Shown: piece by piece, positions 33,666 to 45,196 of the stretch | How positions within the stretch are numbered: position 1 is the stretch's first letter | How the letters are laid out: each line of letters starts with the position of its first letter | Assembly (NCBI GenBank): GCA_023678885.1 | Contig: CM043013.1 | Location: forward strand, 26,934,291 to 26,998,290 | Source: Pogostemon cablin | Taxonomy: Eukaryota > Streptophyta > Magnoliopsida > Lamiales > Lamiaceae | Direction of reading: 5' to 3' | DNA: 64,000 bases | Position numbers and translations under genes: made by a program | Notes under the pieces: model-generated | What the model was told of the DNA's origin: nothing | The model's input: only the letters and a program-made list of their open reading frames with translations | Database searches by the model: none

Positions 33666-34142
33666 TGACCCGGTCAGCCTTCAGGTTTTTCGAAATTATG
33701 ATCAAGTGCCTAAACTTTATCGAATTTTCAAAAAACAACCCTAGAAGTTTCTGAACTTTTGCAGTTTAGCCCCAAGAACGAAAAAAACTTCAAAAATTCA
33801 TATCTTGAGTTTTAGGAGGCCAAAAAAATCACAAAAAATACTGCCGGACTCCTCTCGACGAGCCCTATCCAGTGGATTGAATAAAACATGCTTTTACTTG
33901 CACGAAAAAATGACGAAAAAATTCACCCTTGTAAGATTCATGGTGAATCACATAGTCATGAACACATATGCACTGGAAAAGAAGTTAATCTTTCTCATAC
34001 TCACATAAATAATCCATCAAAGTCATACAATTCACTAATCATGTAACTTCAAACAAAATCATGTGAGAATGTTTAAAAAAACACAAAAGCAGAAAACTTA
34101 ACGCACAAATCCAGAGACAACATTAACGGAGTACCAACCATT

Positions 34143-34155
34143 GGCTCTGATACCA
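34143..34155 (-). other. Primer binding site, initiator tRNA-Met
   Basis: The minus strand reads TGGTATCAGAGCC one base inside the 5' LTR, the standard copia primer site. Confidence 0.9.
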
Positions 34156-34156
34156 A

Positions 34157-34574
34157 TGTTGGAAAACTCACGTTCATACACAGGGAGAAATCATACCTTT
34201 CTCCTGGAGTTCTCGTTGCAGCGGAAGAAAAACGTACGAACCTGTTGGTACTCACGTTGTTAAACCGTGATCTCTGGATCAATCCTCCAATACGGGGTTG
34301 AGAGAATATATTTCCACGAATGTGTATTAACTGTGGAATATGATGACTGGTTTTTCACGTTGTGATTTACGGAAGAAGAAATGGCGAGGGGGAATTATAT
34401 TCCAGCGTTGAGTTCTGCGTTCTGAAACGCGTTCAACTTCTCCATGCAGATTTCTGTTTTCGCAGTATAAATTCCCAGAAGATGGGAGTTAAGAAACTAC
34501 TTTTTAACTCCCTCATCTCTGCATTATCCACTTCCTATGTGGAAATAAATAATAATAAATAATTATTATTTACA
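34157..34574 (-). repeat. 5' LTR of intronic copia
   Basis: 418 bp, followed on the plus strand by the target duplication AGTAC (34575-34579) matching 26912-26916. Confidence 0.95.
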
Positions 34575-35267
34575 AGTACTCAAAAAGATAGCTTAGCTAT
34601 TAGTGAAAATAAAAAAGAAAAAAAAAATCCTATGTTTTTCCAATCACCAATAGCTGCACAAAGAGACTTTCTAGTAAAACCCTGTTTGCCAAATGCTCAA
34701 TTTCAGCAGAAGTTCAATAAAGAAATAAAACCTCTATACTGAATGATCGCATATTGGCAAATCATACGTCTATATATTAGCAAAAATTGTATATCTTGAA
34801 TACACGTATGTTCCTATTTACATGGAAAGAATAACTCTGTAGACAGGAGAAGATAACTTTCAGACATTTAGCCTATGAATATAAAAACAGCCCATTGAAT
34901 TGAAATTAAGAAAAAAAGGAAAACTACTTTACATGCTGAAGAATGGGAACTAGAACATGGTCCAGATGCTCGCCTTTTTCCGCAGCTTCTACTAAGTACT
35001 TGTGCAGAAACCACAGTGATTGCTCCAAAGAAACTTAGATACAAAAACAAGAATCAAAAGAGGAATCAACGAAAAGCAAATTATGATATTGTTTGTAATT
35101 TGTACCGGTGATGGGGGCAATTTCGGGGGGGAATGGAGCCGGAATATGGCGTCCTCCAGTTTCTTCGGCTTCGCGTTGAGAAGAATGGTCATGACCCGGC
35201 CCACGGTTGCCGAAACGGTCGTACCCGAATCCATCCTGATTGACCCGCGGTCCTCTTGCAGTTCCAT

Positions 35268-35505
35268 CTGTGAGTTTGAGAGAGAGAGAGTTCGGATCGT
35301 TTCTCAGGCAAGTCGGCGGGAGAAATGTTTAGGACGAAGTCTGATATTTAGAGAAATTATTTATATAAATTTAAGAGGAAGGGATAAAGTTTAACCCTTT
35401 AGAGGCCGCCAATTTAAACCGACTTTATTGCAAAACGACGACGTTTGGGAACAGCTACATTGCTTCTTAAACTTCTACGCCGCCGATATACTGAAATTGC
35501 TTTAA
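35268..35505. promoter_or_regulatory. Shared divergent promoter region
   Basis: Only 238 bp separate the minus-strand helical-repeat gene (start 35267) from the plus-strand PPR gene (start 35506). The segment has a GA-rich run at 35280-35290 and AT-rich stretches but no clear TATA box. Bidirectional promoter use is inferred from spacing. Confidence 0.4.
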
Positions 35506-37331
35506 ATGCTTCATCTTGAACAGGAACAGCCTTGGGAAGAGCCACCGATTCGTCCCCCCAAACAACCAACGAATCGCTCTGTTCTTCCTCAAAATTCATT
35601 CAATCAACAAAGCTTCGGGTTAGACTACGACTCGTGTGCAATCATTTTGTCGAATTTACTCGTGGGAAGAATCTTTTAAAAGGCAAATCTGTTCATGCCC
35701 ATGTTATCAAATCCGCGCTTCTAGCAATTCCTCTTGTGTGCCACCATTTGATCAATTTTTACTCCAAGCTTCAGCTTCCGTATTGCTCGGAGAAAATATT
35801 CCACGAAACCCAATTCAAATCTTCCACAACCTGGAGTTCAATCATATCATGTTTCGCTCAGAACGAACTTCCGCATCGTGGGCTTGAGCATTTTAAGTTA
35901 ATGATGCGGGATGGAATGTTGCCTGATGATCATATTTTTCCATGTGCGATGAAAGCATGTGGAATGATTAATAGTCTCTTTGTCGGACAATCTGTCCATT
36001 GTCTAGGGGTGAAAATTGGGTTCGATGTGAACGTGTTTGTGGGGAGCTCTGTTGTGGGCATGTATGGTAAATGTGGGATTTTAGGCGATGCAAGGAAGAT
36101 GTTTGCTAAAATGCCCGAGAGAAATGTGGTGTCTTGGACTGTAATGATATGTGGTTACACGCAAATAGGGGAGGACGATGAGGCATTGAGGCTCTTCAAG
36201 GGCGCGCGTTGTGGGAAGGTTTGGATGTGAATGATTTTACATTCTCGAGTGTGATTTGGGTTTGTGGGAATTCGACATTGTTTGAGTTAGGGAAGCAAGT
36301 GCATGCTTTGTGCTTGAAAATGAACTTCAATGAAACCAGTTTTGTCGGGAGTGCATTGATCTCTATGTACTCAAAAACTGGCATGATTGAGAGTGCCTAT
36401 CAAGTGTTCGATGAGGTCTCAGAGAAGAACTTAGGAATGTGACGCCCAACACTCTCACACAAGGAGTGTGTTTGAGTTGTTTGAGAAAATGAAATCGGTG
36501 GGAATGAAGCCAAATTTTATCACGTTCTTAATCTTGCTCTATGCATGTAGCCATGCTGGTTTACTGATGGAAGGAAAGCGTTGTTTTGCAATGATGAAGG
36601 AATATGGAATACGATCAGAAAGTCAGCATTACGCTACAATGGTAGACTTGCTAGGACGGGCTGGTAAATTGCAGGAGGCGATGGAATTAATCGAGCAAAT
36701 GCCAATGCAACCAACGGAGTCAGTTTGGGCAGCATTTTTGACTGGTTGTCGGATTCATGGAAATACTGAGCTGGCAAATTCTGTGGCTGATAGGGTCTTT
36801 GAGTTAGGGCCCGTTAGCCCAGGTGTACACATGCTAGTATCCAATGCTTATGCATCTGCAGGAAGATATCAAGAGGCTGCAGAGGCGAGGAGGATGCTCA
36901 GAGATCGCGGACAAAAAAAGGAAACAGGACTGAGCTGGGTGGAGGAAGGTAACAGGATTCACACCTTTGCTGCAGGGGATAGGAGACATTTTCTCTCTGT
37001 TGAAATATTCAGAAAGCTGGAGGAGTTAGGAGAGGAGATGGAGCGGGCCGGCTATGTTGTGGATACAACTCATGTGTCGAAAGAAGGTGGTGATGAGGAG
37101 AAGGGTGAGACTATTAGGTATCATAGTGAGAGATTAGCCATTGCTTTTGCACTCATTACTTTTCGACCTGAGAGGCCAATTAGAGTCATGAAAAACTTGC
37201 GCGTGTGTGGTGATTGTCATGTTGCGATTAATTGTATATCCAAGTGCACTGGAAGGGTTATAATTGTGAGAGACAACAATCGTTTTCATAGGTTTGAGAA
37301 TGGAGTTTGTTCTTGTGGGGATTACTGGTGA
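35506..37331 (+). pseudogene. MEF1: MEF1-like DYW-class PPR RNA-editing factor, frameshifted
   Basis: The parts align over full length with the mitochondrial editing factor MEF1 (At5g52630 type; C-to-U editing of mitochondrial transcripts). Start ATG is at 35506. PPR repeats follow (GKSVHAHVIKS, LINFYSKLQLP, KSSTTWSSIISCFAQNELP, YGKCGILGDARKMFAKMPERN), then E domains, and a DYW domain with HSER and CGDCH, ending CSCGDYW at 37328. Three breaks are visible: a one-base loss near 35630; two extra bases in a GC run at 36202-36207; and a deletion of roughly 26 bp at about 36440, within a repeat just before AQHSH. Each piece is otherwise well conserved, so this is a recent pseudogene or a sequence with assembly errors. 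No in-frame ATG exists for the second segment alone. Confidence 0.85.
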
Positions 37332-39166
37332 TTGCTTGCACAAACTGGTTTTCTCCTAGTCTTTATTGTCAAAGCAAATGGTTGATCTTTGCTGTCAAGA
37401 ACACTAAGCAAGATTTGACCAGTTGAAATCACTAGACCGGAGAAGGTGAAGCTTAAATATTTGCATTCTCCTTTGATGCATTACTTCTGTGCCTCTGCGT
37501 GAATCAAGGAATGATAAGAAACGATCAAGAAAATATTGATTAATCTTTCATGTGAATCTGAAGGTGGTAAGGACATAGAAACTTGGCCTAGTCGTTGGTG
37601 CATCTCTCAACTTGAATGCCACCACCCAATGTAACTTATAAATGAGAAGACGAAGAAACTATTGAGCATTAGAGCAGCTCAGAAGGACTTGATTCGTGAA
37701 TTTCTGAATTTAACTTAAAATTTTTTAGTTTTGGAGTACATTTTTTTAAGGGAAATCAGTTCAGACCCTTTGATGAGTATTATCTGCTTAATGGGATTGA
37801 TTATAAATGCTTTTGTTCATCATTTTACAATATTTTGAGCTAGTTATGATAGTTTTCATCTCAAACAGGCTCCTTTTTTTACCCCTGTGGAGCTTGCTGC
37901 TGTTTGATTTGCAATTGCTGTTATTAATTATGCATCAAAAGATGTAATATTTATACTTGTTGGTGTTTCAACTCTTTTTTTGTTGCTGCAGATGATGCTA
38001 ATGGAAGTTCAAATGTTGCTTATCTGGACACTGAAATGTTGTTAATCAATAGTTAATATACATGCTGTTGGCTTCTAAAACTATAAAAAATTTTAGTGTT
38101 TTTATCATACAGAAATGATTTGAGGCCAGATCAAGAAAAAAACATATTGATTTTGGTGGCGCCTTAGACCTCATCCAAGACGTAATCCTGATTGCTACAG
38201 CAAAACCATTGCTGAGTTCTGTCAAGTGTAAACGAAGTAAGGTTTCTTGGGATGAGATCATACTTTGGAACTACGGTAACACTTACAGATTCAATGTTTA
38301 TCAATAGACTATAATCACTTGACATTGTTCAAACTCCAATTTATCTGCATAATAGGGCAAAATTAGACACTCCATTTGAAATTGCTGCTGAATTCAAACT
38401 TATGATTGAATGTCTTATTGATATGTATGGACACAGAATGATGTAGTAATCAAAGAATGTAGAACATTCCAATTTCCAAGTAACAAATAGTCTCGTAATA
38501 ATAATGGTAATGGTATTTCATATGCTATGTAGCCATTGCTGTGGCATATCTAATGCGTTGTGATTCAACGACTGATTGGAAGCCACATTGATATGCGGAG
38601 ATAATATTCGACGAATATCAACTTAGAAACATGTTTTCTGTGTCTAGAGGGAACAGATTAAACCACACATGATGGTTTTCTTACTAATAAAGAATTGTTA
38701 CATATAGTTTGTACACTGTGATGGAGATGATGTTCGACGAGTATCAACTTAGAAACAGGTTTTCTGTGTCTAGATGAAACAGATTAAACCAAACATGATG
38801 GTTTTATTACCGATAAAGGGTTGTAATAGAGTTTGTACACTGTAATGGTTTAACACGACTTGCTAGTTGCTCGTTTTTACGTGGTGCAGAACAACAATGA
38901 TAGATCAGTGAACTACTACACTCTTGTTGTAAAATCCAGGGTAGAATATGTTCTTCAAATGCATTTGCAGGAAACAGTTATGAGAAGGTGTCACTTCTAA
39001 TTTTGCATTTAGATTTCTTTATTCCATTTCCTTGTTTCATGGTAATTTTCACTATTTTATCGTGCTATATATATAACGTTGCTAATTTGTGGGTGTGAAA
39101 TCGCATGTCCTTTGTTTATTTGTATACGGGTATTAAAGTGTTTAAAAATTAATTAATTGTTCAATT
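37332..39166. other. Intergenic downstream of the PPR gene
   Basis: No protein-coding signal. It contains a tandem duplication at 38597-38848. The part up to about 37700 may be the former 3' UTR. Confidence 0.5.
38597..38848. repeat. 126-bp tandem duplication
   Basis: Two copies start at 38597 and 38723 and share TCGACGA.TATCAACTTAGAA, TTTTCTGTGTCTAGA, CAGATTAAACCA and GTTTGTACACTGT. Divergence is about 10 percent by eye. Confidence 0.8.
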
Positions 39167-39182
39167 ATAGTACATATTTTTC

Positions 39183-39527
39183 TAACTAGGTGGCCAGTCT
39201 GGGCTCTTCACTTAAGTGAGAGACCTAGGTTCGATTCTATTCCCTCCGTCACCTTGATAAGTGTCCATTTTGCCATTTTGCTCCGTCCCAACACAAAATG
39301 TCAATTTCTTTTTTTGGTTGATGTAATACACACAATAATATTATTATACTCAACCCACCACACATGAAGCTCACACTCAACACTAATATAACACTCACTA
39401 CACATTAAAATATTATTTCTCTCACCTCATTACACTTTAAAATATTATACTCCTTAATCTACGTGCAAAAAACAAACGAACACTTATCAGTGAGACGGAG
39501 GGAGTAACATTTACCAATAAAAGAAAA
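39183..39527 (+). mobile_element. tRNA-derived SINE, interrupted by a MITE
   Basis: A perfect 16-bp target duplication (ATAGTACATATTTTTC) at 39167-39182 and 39528-39543 brackets it. The head has an A-box-like TGGCCAGTCTGGG (about 39191) and a B box GGTTCGATTCT (about 39229); the tail is A-rich (AATAAAAGAAAAA). Without the internal MITE (39240-39504) the SINE is only about 80 bp. The RNA polymerase III boxes, A tail and long duplication all fit LINE-dependent insertion. Confidence 0.8.
39240..39504. mobile_element. Stowaway MITE nested in the SINE
   Basis: 265 bp, flanked by TA (39238-39239 and 39505-39506). The terminal inverted repeats are TTCCCTCCGTC...GATAAGTGT and their near complement ACACTTATCAGTGAGACGGAGGGAG. 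No ORF. It is the non-autonomous Tc1/mariner type. Confidence 0.9.
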
Positions 39528-39543
39528 ATAGTACATATTTTTC

Positions 39544-40482
39544 GGTGTATTTTAATTTAATAATCTTGACACTCACACCGAGCAAAAACTTGTGTTTAGA
39601 TCATCTCACTAACATTATACAATATAGAGAACCTAAATTTTTTCAACTTTGATGGATTCGTAACATCAATCATATATTAATGTAGACTAAATTATGTGTC
39701 CTTTTTAATTTTTATTTTTTTGTATTTGAAAATTTTAGTAATTTAATTATTTGATACTAACTTATAACCAATATTGGTTTCCAAATTAAACTTAACCTCG
39801 TGATGTATGATCAACTTGATATTTATTTTGAAATTTTGTATTTTTAGTCAGTACAATATAAAGTTACATATTTATTTACTTTTTGCAAAGTGCAAACACT
39901 CCTCAGGTTGTATTACATCCTGATAACCCAACAAAAATTCAATAGTTGTTTATTATATTTAATATAAGTAGGAACTCTTTTTTTATTATAATATTAATAA
40001 AATGTTTAATATATAATGGATGTCATAGTGACTCTTATTAGTTATTTTTTAGTTAATTAGGTTGACTTGGGTTTAATGTTAAGATTGTTTGATGCTTAAC
40101 AACTAAGCAATTAATATTTTAAAATCTTTTAATCAAAGACCCATAAAATAACATTGTTTATCTAATTCGTCTTTCCTTTATTAATTAAGTATAGTAGGCT
40201 TAATTAGTAGCTATGTGATCTATTCCATCAATTCTATTGTACTTGAATATTACTAATATTATCCGCAGGTGTTTTTGGCCACCTAAAACTTTACTTAGAT
40301 GCACAGTTTTTTTTTTATCTGTGACATGTATGTACAGGAAGTAAAATATAGAGTACTTATTAATTTTTATTTTTATTTACATTTATTTATTAGTAATATA
40401 TATATTATTTGTAAATTAAAGTAATATTTTTTTCGTTCAACAATAACGTATCCATTTACTTTTGTATATGGATTAATTAATA
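39544..40482. other. AT-rich intergenic DNA
   Basis: No gene, repeat family or element could be recognised. Confidence 0.5.
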
Positions 40483-40773
40483 CTCCCTCCGTCCCACGTA
40501 TTTTTACCCACTTTCCATTTTGGGGTGTCCCACGTATTTTTACCCATTTCATTTTTGGCAAAAATACATAATATTTTATTACCTACTTTTTACAATCCCA
40601 ACAACTTTAACTACTTTTTTACACTTTATTCATCATTCCCAACAACTTTATTCACTTTTTCTTTTTAAATTACTAATTTATCCCTACTTTTTCTTACATT
40701 ATATATTAAAAAAATAAAACGTCTTAATCTCCGTGCCCTTACAAACGGGTAAAAATACCCGGGGCGGAGGGAG
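40483..40773. mobile_element. Stowaway MITE
   Basis: 291 bp between TA dinucleotides (40481-40482 and 40774-40775). The left end CTCCCTCCGTCCCACG continues into TATTTTTACCC, and the right end is its imperfect complement, GGGTAAAAATACC to CGGAGGGAG. A 20-bp internal repeat (GTCCCACGTATTTTTACCCA) occurs twice at the left end. Confidence 0.9.
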
Positions 40774-41819
40774 TATTATTTTTTATATAAAGTTAAGAAT
40801 ATTATTATTTTATATAAAGCAAATGGTTGTATTAATGATGATTTGTGAGCCATGTGCAGGGTCCTTTTGTTGAAAAAATAAAATGTATACTTTATAGTGG
40901 ACGAAAAAAAATGTAAGAGTATATCTTATCAGCACACGGAGGAAGTATATATAGTGTTCATTGTTTTGAATATATTTTATAATGAATTTGGTTTATTGAT
41001 TTAAATCTATACAATTTTTTTTTTACATCAAAAGTGATATACCAAAAAGTGATTGCAACTCTAATAGCTATTCATTTACAATATTCATATACATTCTCCA
41101 ATGTGGATATATTTCATTAACAATATTCATATGAATAATTTACAGATTTATTTATTTATTTATTTATTTGTGTTGTATGGGACGAATAAATCATAGTTTT
41201 TATTGCTTTTTTATATATTATTATTATACTATATTAACATACATTTTCTAATCCATTCAAATTAAATTATACTGATAAGAGTTCTATTAATATTCTCAAG
41301 AATTAAAAACCCAAAAGTTTTGCTGATGTCTCCGTTGACTACATTCTTTAGTATTTTCATCCACAGAAATAAATATATATCTTTTTTTATTTTTTACAAA
41401 ATAAATAATTAGTATATAAATATTAATTATATATTTATATTTATATATAAAAATGTATATAAATTTTAATTTAATATTATCTATTAAAAATTAATAAGTA
41501 TTTTTTTAATTATTAATAATATACGCTCTGAATTCATACTTGCTTTTATTTTTTCATATTAATCAAGTAAAATGTTAAAAATGAGATCGGCCCAAAAAAG
41601 AAAATAAAAAATGAATGAGGTTTTAGAATTTAAAATTCATATATTGTGAAAAGAATTAAAGTAGATATACATTCATCCAAAAATCCCTCAACTCAAATCA
41701 GCACAGTGCAACTAAATATCACAAAAACTAAGGGAAAAGAGATTATCTAAAATCAATGCAACTGTAAACAAACTACAAACACAGTACACTCGAGTGGAAG
41801 TTCCCTTTTCCTATTTCAC
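40774..41819. other. AT-rich intergenic DNA with TTTA microsatellite
   Basis: A short (TTTA)n run lies at about 41148-41169. No genes seen. The right edge at 41819/41820 is the break point where similarity to the Athila array begins. Confidence 0.55.
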
Positions 41820-42086
41820 TTGAGTACTTCGCTACGCTTAATGCAAATCAGCAGGAGACGAATAGGCAGTTGGCATTTGGCGAATGCGAACTATACCGCA
41901 CTTGATGCGAGATACAACACACTGCAGGGTAACTATGTGGAGATGGATAGGAGATTAGGGAGGGTGCATGCCTATGAGCGTGAGTTGGATAGGAAGCTTA
42001 GTAACCTTTATAGAGATTTGAATCGGTTGCACTCGGAGATGAGTGATGGTGATGACGAAGAGGATGATGATGCTCCGGAGGAGTAG
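41820..42086 (+). pseudogene. C-terminal fragment of the env-like ORF (left copy)
   Basis: It encodes the coiled-coil tail (NTLQGNYVEMDRRLG, ELDRKLSNLYRDL) and the acidic end DGDDEEDDDAPEE. It is the same sequence as 54099-54365, including the same frame change just after its start. Confidence 0.7.
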
Positions 42087-43450
42087 AGAGCATCAGGTTC
42101 TTATCGTTGTCTGTTTCATCTCATTCTCCTTCTCTTTTTATCTTTACAGGCTGGGTATTTGTGATGTGAGTGGCATGTACTTGATATTGTTGATGATTAG
42201 GTGTTTGATTGTTGGAGGATGGATACATTGATGTGATTTGTTTAGTGTTGATGATTATTCGTGTTATGCATGTGCACTTGTTTTGATGCATGTTGATTTG
42301 TTAATGATGAGCATGTTCCGTTTTTACTTGTAGTTCATGAAAAGATTGATGTTGATTGCATGCTTTGAAGAGTGCTTAGGATTCTATTATACATGTGAGA
42401 ATTTGAGCATATTGATCATGCTATAAGCATGATAGTTTATTCTTGAGAGTCGTTCGTATACTCGTATTCTAGAACTTGGCTTGGAGTCTTGTTTGAAGTC
42501 CATAATTGATAGATACTAGGACATGATCTTAGGTCATTATTGTTTATTAAGTCACTTAGCCAAATTAATCCTACCTTGTTATATAATTATCATTGGAAGC
42601 CCTGTTGAGCCTTTTAAGCTTTTTCTTTGGCAAGCCGTAGATAAATAGCCTTTGCTTACCTATTTGAGCCTTGAATACCTATTTATTAGTAAAGAGTGGA
42701 GGTAAATAAATGCTAGCTAGAGCTTGGAAGAAAAATAGGAAGGAAAAGTTTGGAGTAATGATATGAAGTACGAGAAGTATGATTAAATCTTGCAAGGGAT
42801 AGTGCCAGAAACCGGTATCCCTATTGTTAGAAAGGGTAGTGCCCAAAACTGGTACCCTTATACTTGAAGAACACCGAAATTGGTAGTCTATTGTTAAAGA
42901 AAAGATGTTGATCCAAGTGAAGATAGAGAAAGCGCAAATTGAAGTGACCATAAGAATGTCGGAAGAGAGAAGAAGGAAGTTGTTGAAGTGCAAAACTCCA
43001 AGGTATTTCTTTACTAGTAAATTTAGTCACTTATCTATATTCTCCTACCTTTACCAAAGAGTCAATATTACAAACCTAAGAGTAAGTCCTTTGAGATCCT
43101 AGTGTTGAACGAGTATAGATGGATTTTGTAGACCCTTGTCAAGCTTATGGTTACGCGAGTATATGAATTGAATTTGAGTGTATATACTAACCCGTGAAGT
43201 GTACATTTTTTTACACTTGAGAAAGAGAGTAAACATTTATCCGTGAGCTAGATGACTTAACACTCGTAGAAGTATTGTGATTGATTGATGTTTTGCATGA
43301 ATGAAGGGTATGATGGATTTCATGTTTTGAATTGATACAATTGCATGTGTTAGAATAGGTTGTGCTTGTTATAAGGATCTTGTGATTACACTCTCTGAAT
43401 TTGATTTGATTGTCGTTGCTCGGGACGAGCAACGTGTAAGTTTGAGGGTT
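42087..43450 (+). other. Athila 2 left copy, 3' untranslated region
   Basis: Noncoding and colinear with 54366-55727. It includes the hairpin set at 42796-42884 and a terminal polypurine-like tract at 43438-43450 (AAGTTTGAGGGTT) before the LTR. Confidence 0.7.
42796..42884 (+). repeat. Hairpin set, left Athila copy
   Basis: Hairpins lie at 42796-42821 (GGGATA...TATCCC) and 42834-42857 (GGGTA...TACCC), with a weaker ACC...GGT at 42873-42884. The inner CC/GG pair and GTG bulge match those at 7579-7635. Confidence 0.7.
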
Positions 43451-43654
43451 TGATGAGAGTGTAAATTCAGGTGTTTTGGGCTCGGATTTGTGTGAAAACT
43501 GAGTACGATTTGGTCTCTTATCAAGATAAATCGGGTTGTTTATGGAAAATCCATGAATTAGAGGCTACTAAGGCTTTTAGAGCAATTTGTACAGGAAAAC
43601 AGGTTTTAAGGGCTCAAAATTGGAAGACACGATTTTTAGGCAATTTTCGAAGGT

Positions 43655-43880
43655 TGTTCGACCATCATCATCTTGGTCGAGCAAGAAGGGCTAAGTCGAA
43701 CAAAATGTGTAAAAATGTATAGGAAGATCGCTCGACTAAAGGAGTCCATTCGACCAGAGTCATCTTGGTCGAACGGAAGAGGTCTGGTCAAACAAAATGT
43801 CCAGATTCTTACAGAAGGTTTGTTCGACCAGCGTTCGACCAGGAGGCCTTGTTCGACTTCTGGAGGCTTGATCGAACGGA
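43655..43880 (+). repeat. TTCGACC/GGTCGAA motif cluster in LTR
   Basis: About ten copies of GTTCGACCA or its complement TGGTCGAAC occur in both orientations, some close enough to pair (TTCGACCATCATCATCTTGGTCGA). Matching clusters lie at 46775-47135 and 51670-52080, and at 55935-56175 in the 3' LTR. Confidence 0.85.
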
Positions 43881-43982
43881 ATGTCGCTGATCCTATTTTC
43901 GGGAATTCCGAGTTTCTTTTACCAAATTTGACGTATGTCTCAAGTAAAAGCCCTTCCAAGGCCCGTAAAGAGGTTTCACAAG

Positions 43983-43990
43983 TATAAAAG
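43983..43990 (+). promoter_or_regulatory. LTR TATA box TATAAAAG
   Basis: A TATA box in mid-LTR, conserved at 56278-56285 in the other LTR. Confidence 0.65.
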
Positions 43991-45085
43991 AAGGGCCTTC
44001 ACAGGAGAACAACACAATTCCTCATCCAATTACCACCGAAGCCCTACCGCCATCCGAAGGAGCTGTGGAGAGAGATTCGTTTGTCGAACCAAGTGATAAT
44101 CAAGTAAAGATTCAATACGGAGAGAGTCGCGACGGTGCCCGCATCTAGAATTTATTTCGCTACTTAATTTATCTTATAATTTCAAGACTATGGATAAGAT
44201 CCTACCAACCACCATGATTGTTCATCGATCAATCATGGGCTAGAACCACTTCGGTAGTTCTAGGGTTATGAAAGTTTTATGAATTCATTGAATTTAAATG
44301 TGTAAACCCCGTACAACACTACTTATGGTTTATTTTACATAAGACTATGCTTTTTAAATTCATACTCACAGTCGTTTTGTGCATAATTAACTGTTATGTA
44401 GAGTCTAATACATATCTTGGTTATTGATTAAGTGCGTTCACTGCTGAGCAGAATTATATGTTATAATTCTAAGAGAGGGGACTCCAAAGTCTTATTAGAA
44501 CTATCTTATATAAATACTTGTTAATTGAATATTATTCTGGTTAATAAGTAGGATAATGAGTATAACTTCATAGTACTTATAAAGGGAGATCATATCGGGT
44601 TAGAGTACTAAGTGCATGGAAAATAATTGATACTGATAGTACCTAGAAATGGTGGTGAATTATATCTCTTGCTCCAAGGATATTCACACGTGTCATACAC
44701 TTGTTTACTTGTGTCTATAGAGTGAACTTGTATGGTTTAGTGATGCGTCTATAAACTACAAGGCATAGTTGGACATCAATACATGGAATGGAAATTAATA
44801 AGTAAAACTGGATGACCTGAAGAACTACCTAATTTCTCACTTGATCACAGTCGAATTATCTCTATTTCTTATTTATTTTATTTGCTATTTTAAATACTTG
44901 TTATTTAGTTACTTAATCACCACAAACAAATTACCAACATAGTCTTAATAAGTTAGAATATAATTAAATTAATAATAATCTATCCATTGGGTTCGATAAT
45001 CACTTGATTGCCTATCAAAACTATAATTGATATCCTTATACTTGATGATTAATTTTGTATATTGAGAAAATGTTCATCAAGTTCT

Positions 45086-45103
45086 TGGCGCCATTGCAGT
45101 GGA
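45086..45103 (+). other. Primer binding site, degraded tRNA-Asp type
   Basis: TGGCGCCATTGCAGTGGA lies 6 bp after the LTR. It differs at three positions from the intact site at 3176-3193. Confidence 0.85.
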
Positions 45104-45196
45104 CGGAGTTAATTATTAGTTTATTATTTCTTGTTTAATTAGGACTATTTTATTCTTGTTTTCTTTTCTTTCAAACTTTGAATTTTTCTCAGGTGT

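Larger units (their letters stand above)
26917..34574 (-). mobile_element. Ty1/copia element in an intron, minus orientation
   Basis: The 7658-bp element has 418-bp LTRs at 26917-27334 and 34157-34574, and the target duplication AGTAC at 26912-26916 and 34575-34579. The tRNA-iMet primer site is at 34143-34155 and the polypurine tract at 27335-27344, which set the orientation. The LTRs differ at only two positions by eye (a recent insertion), yet gag-pol is reduced to remnants. It lies in the same orientation as the gene that hosts it. Confidence 0.95.
22056..35267 (-). pseudogene. Multi-exon gene for an unidentified helical-repeat protein, probably broken
   Basis: Supported exons (minus strand) are: 35267-35106 (MELQED, 54 codons); 35022-34933 (30 codons, QSLWFLHKYL to VLVPILQH); 26830-26620 (MILLNWFFQDETLF, ends phase 1); about 24082-23786 (QEGFELPTCLAVSAADFILSL to EKLIA); 23370-23040; 22818-22645 (58 codons); and about 22253-22056 (DVIDGVISIFK to KLLAEY, stop). 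All listed introns have GT-AG ends. The Leu-rich amphipathic helices suggest an ARM/HEAT-type protein, but I do not recognise the family member. Exon 23370-23040 is 331 bp although both neighbours demand a multiple of three, and the sensible frame changes within it near 23100, pointing to a one-base insertion. An exon between 24.1 and 26.6 kb and the join to the last exon are unresolved. The intron 26831-34932 holds a copia element. Confidence 0.55.
43451..45079 (+). repeat. Athila 2 LTR (middle, shared)
   Basis: 1629 bp, with TGATGA at the start and TCATCA at the end (a perfect 6-bp inverted terminal repeat). A cluster of TTCGACC / GGTCGAA motifs spans 43655-43880. The TATA box TATAAAAG is at 43983-43990. 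It serves as 3' LTR of the left copy and 5' LTR of the right one. Confidence 0.92.

Noticed and set aside
33202..33668. Six overlapping ORFs on both strands
   Set aside because: The GC-rich copia leader simply lacks stop codons; no frame resembles a protein family.
39190..39240. tRNA gene
   Set aside because: It has A- and B-box-like motifs but no complete cloverleaf, and is bracketed by a 16-bp target duplication with an A-rich tail, so it is a SINE.
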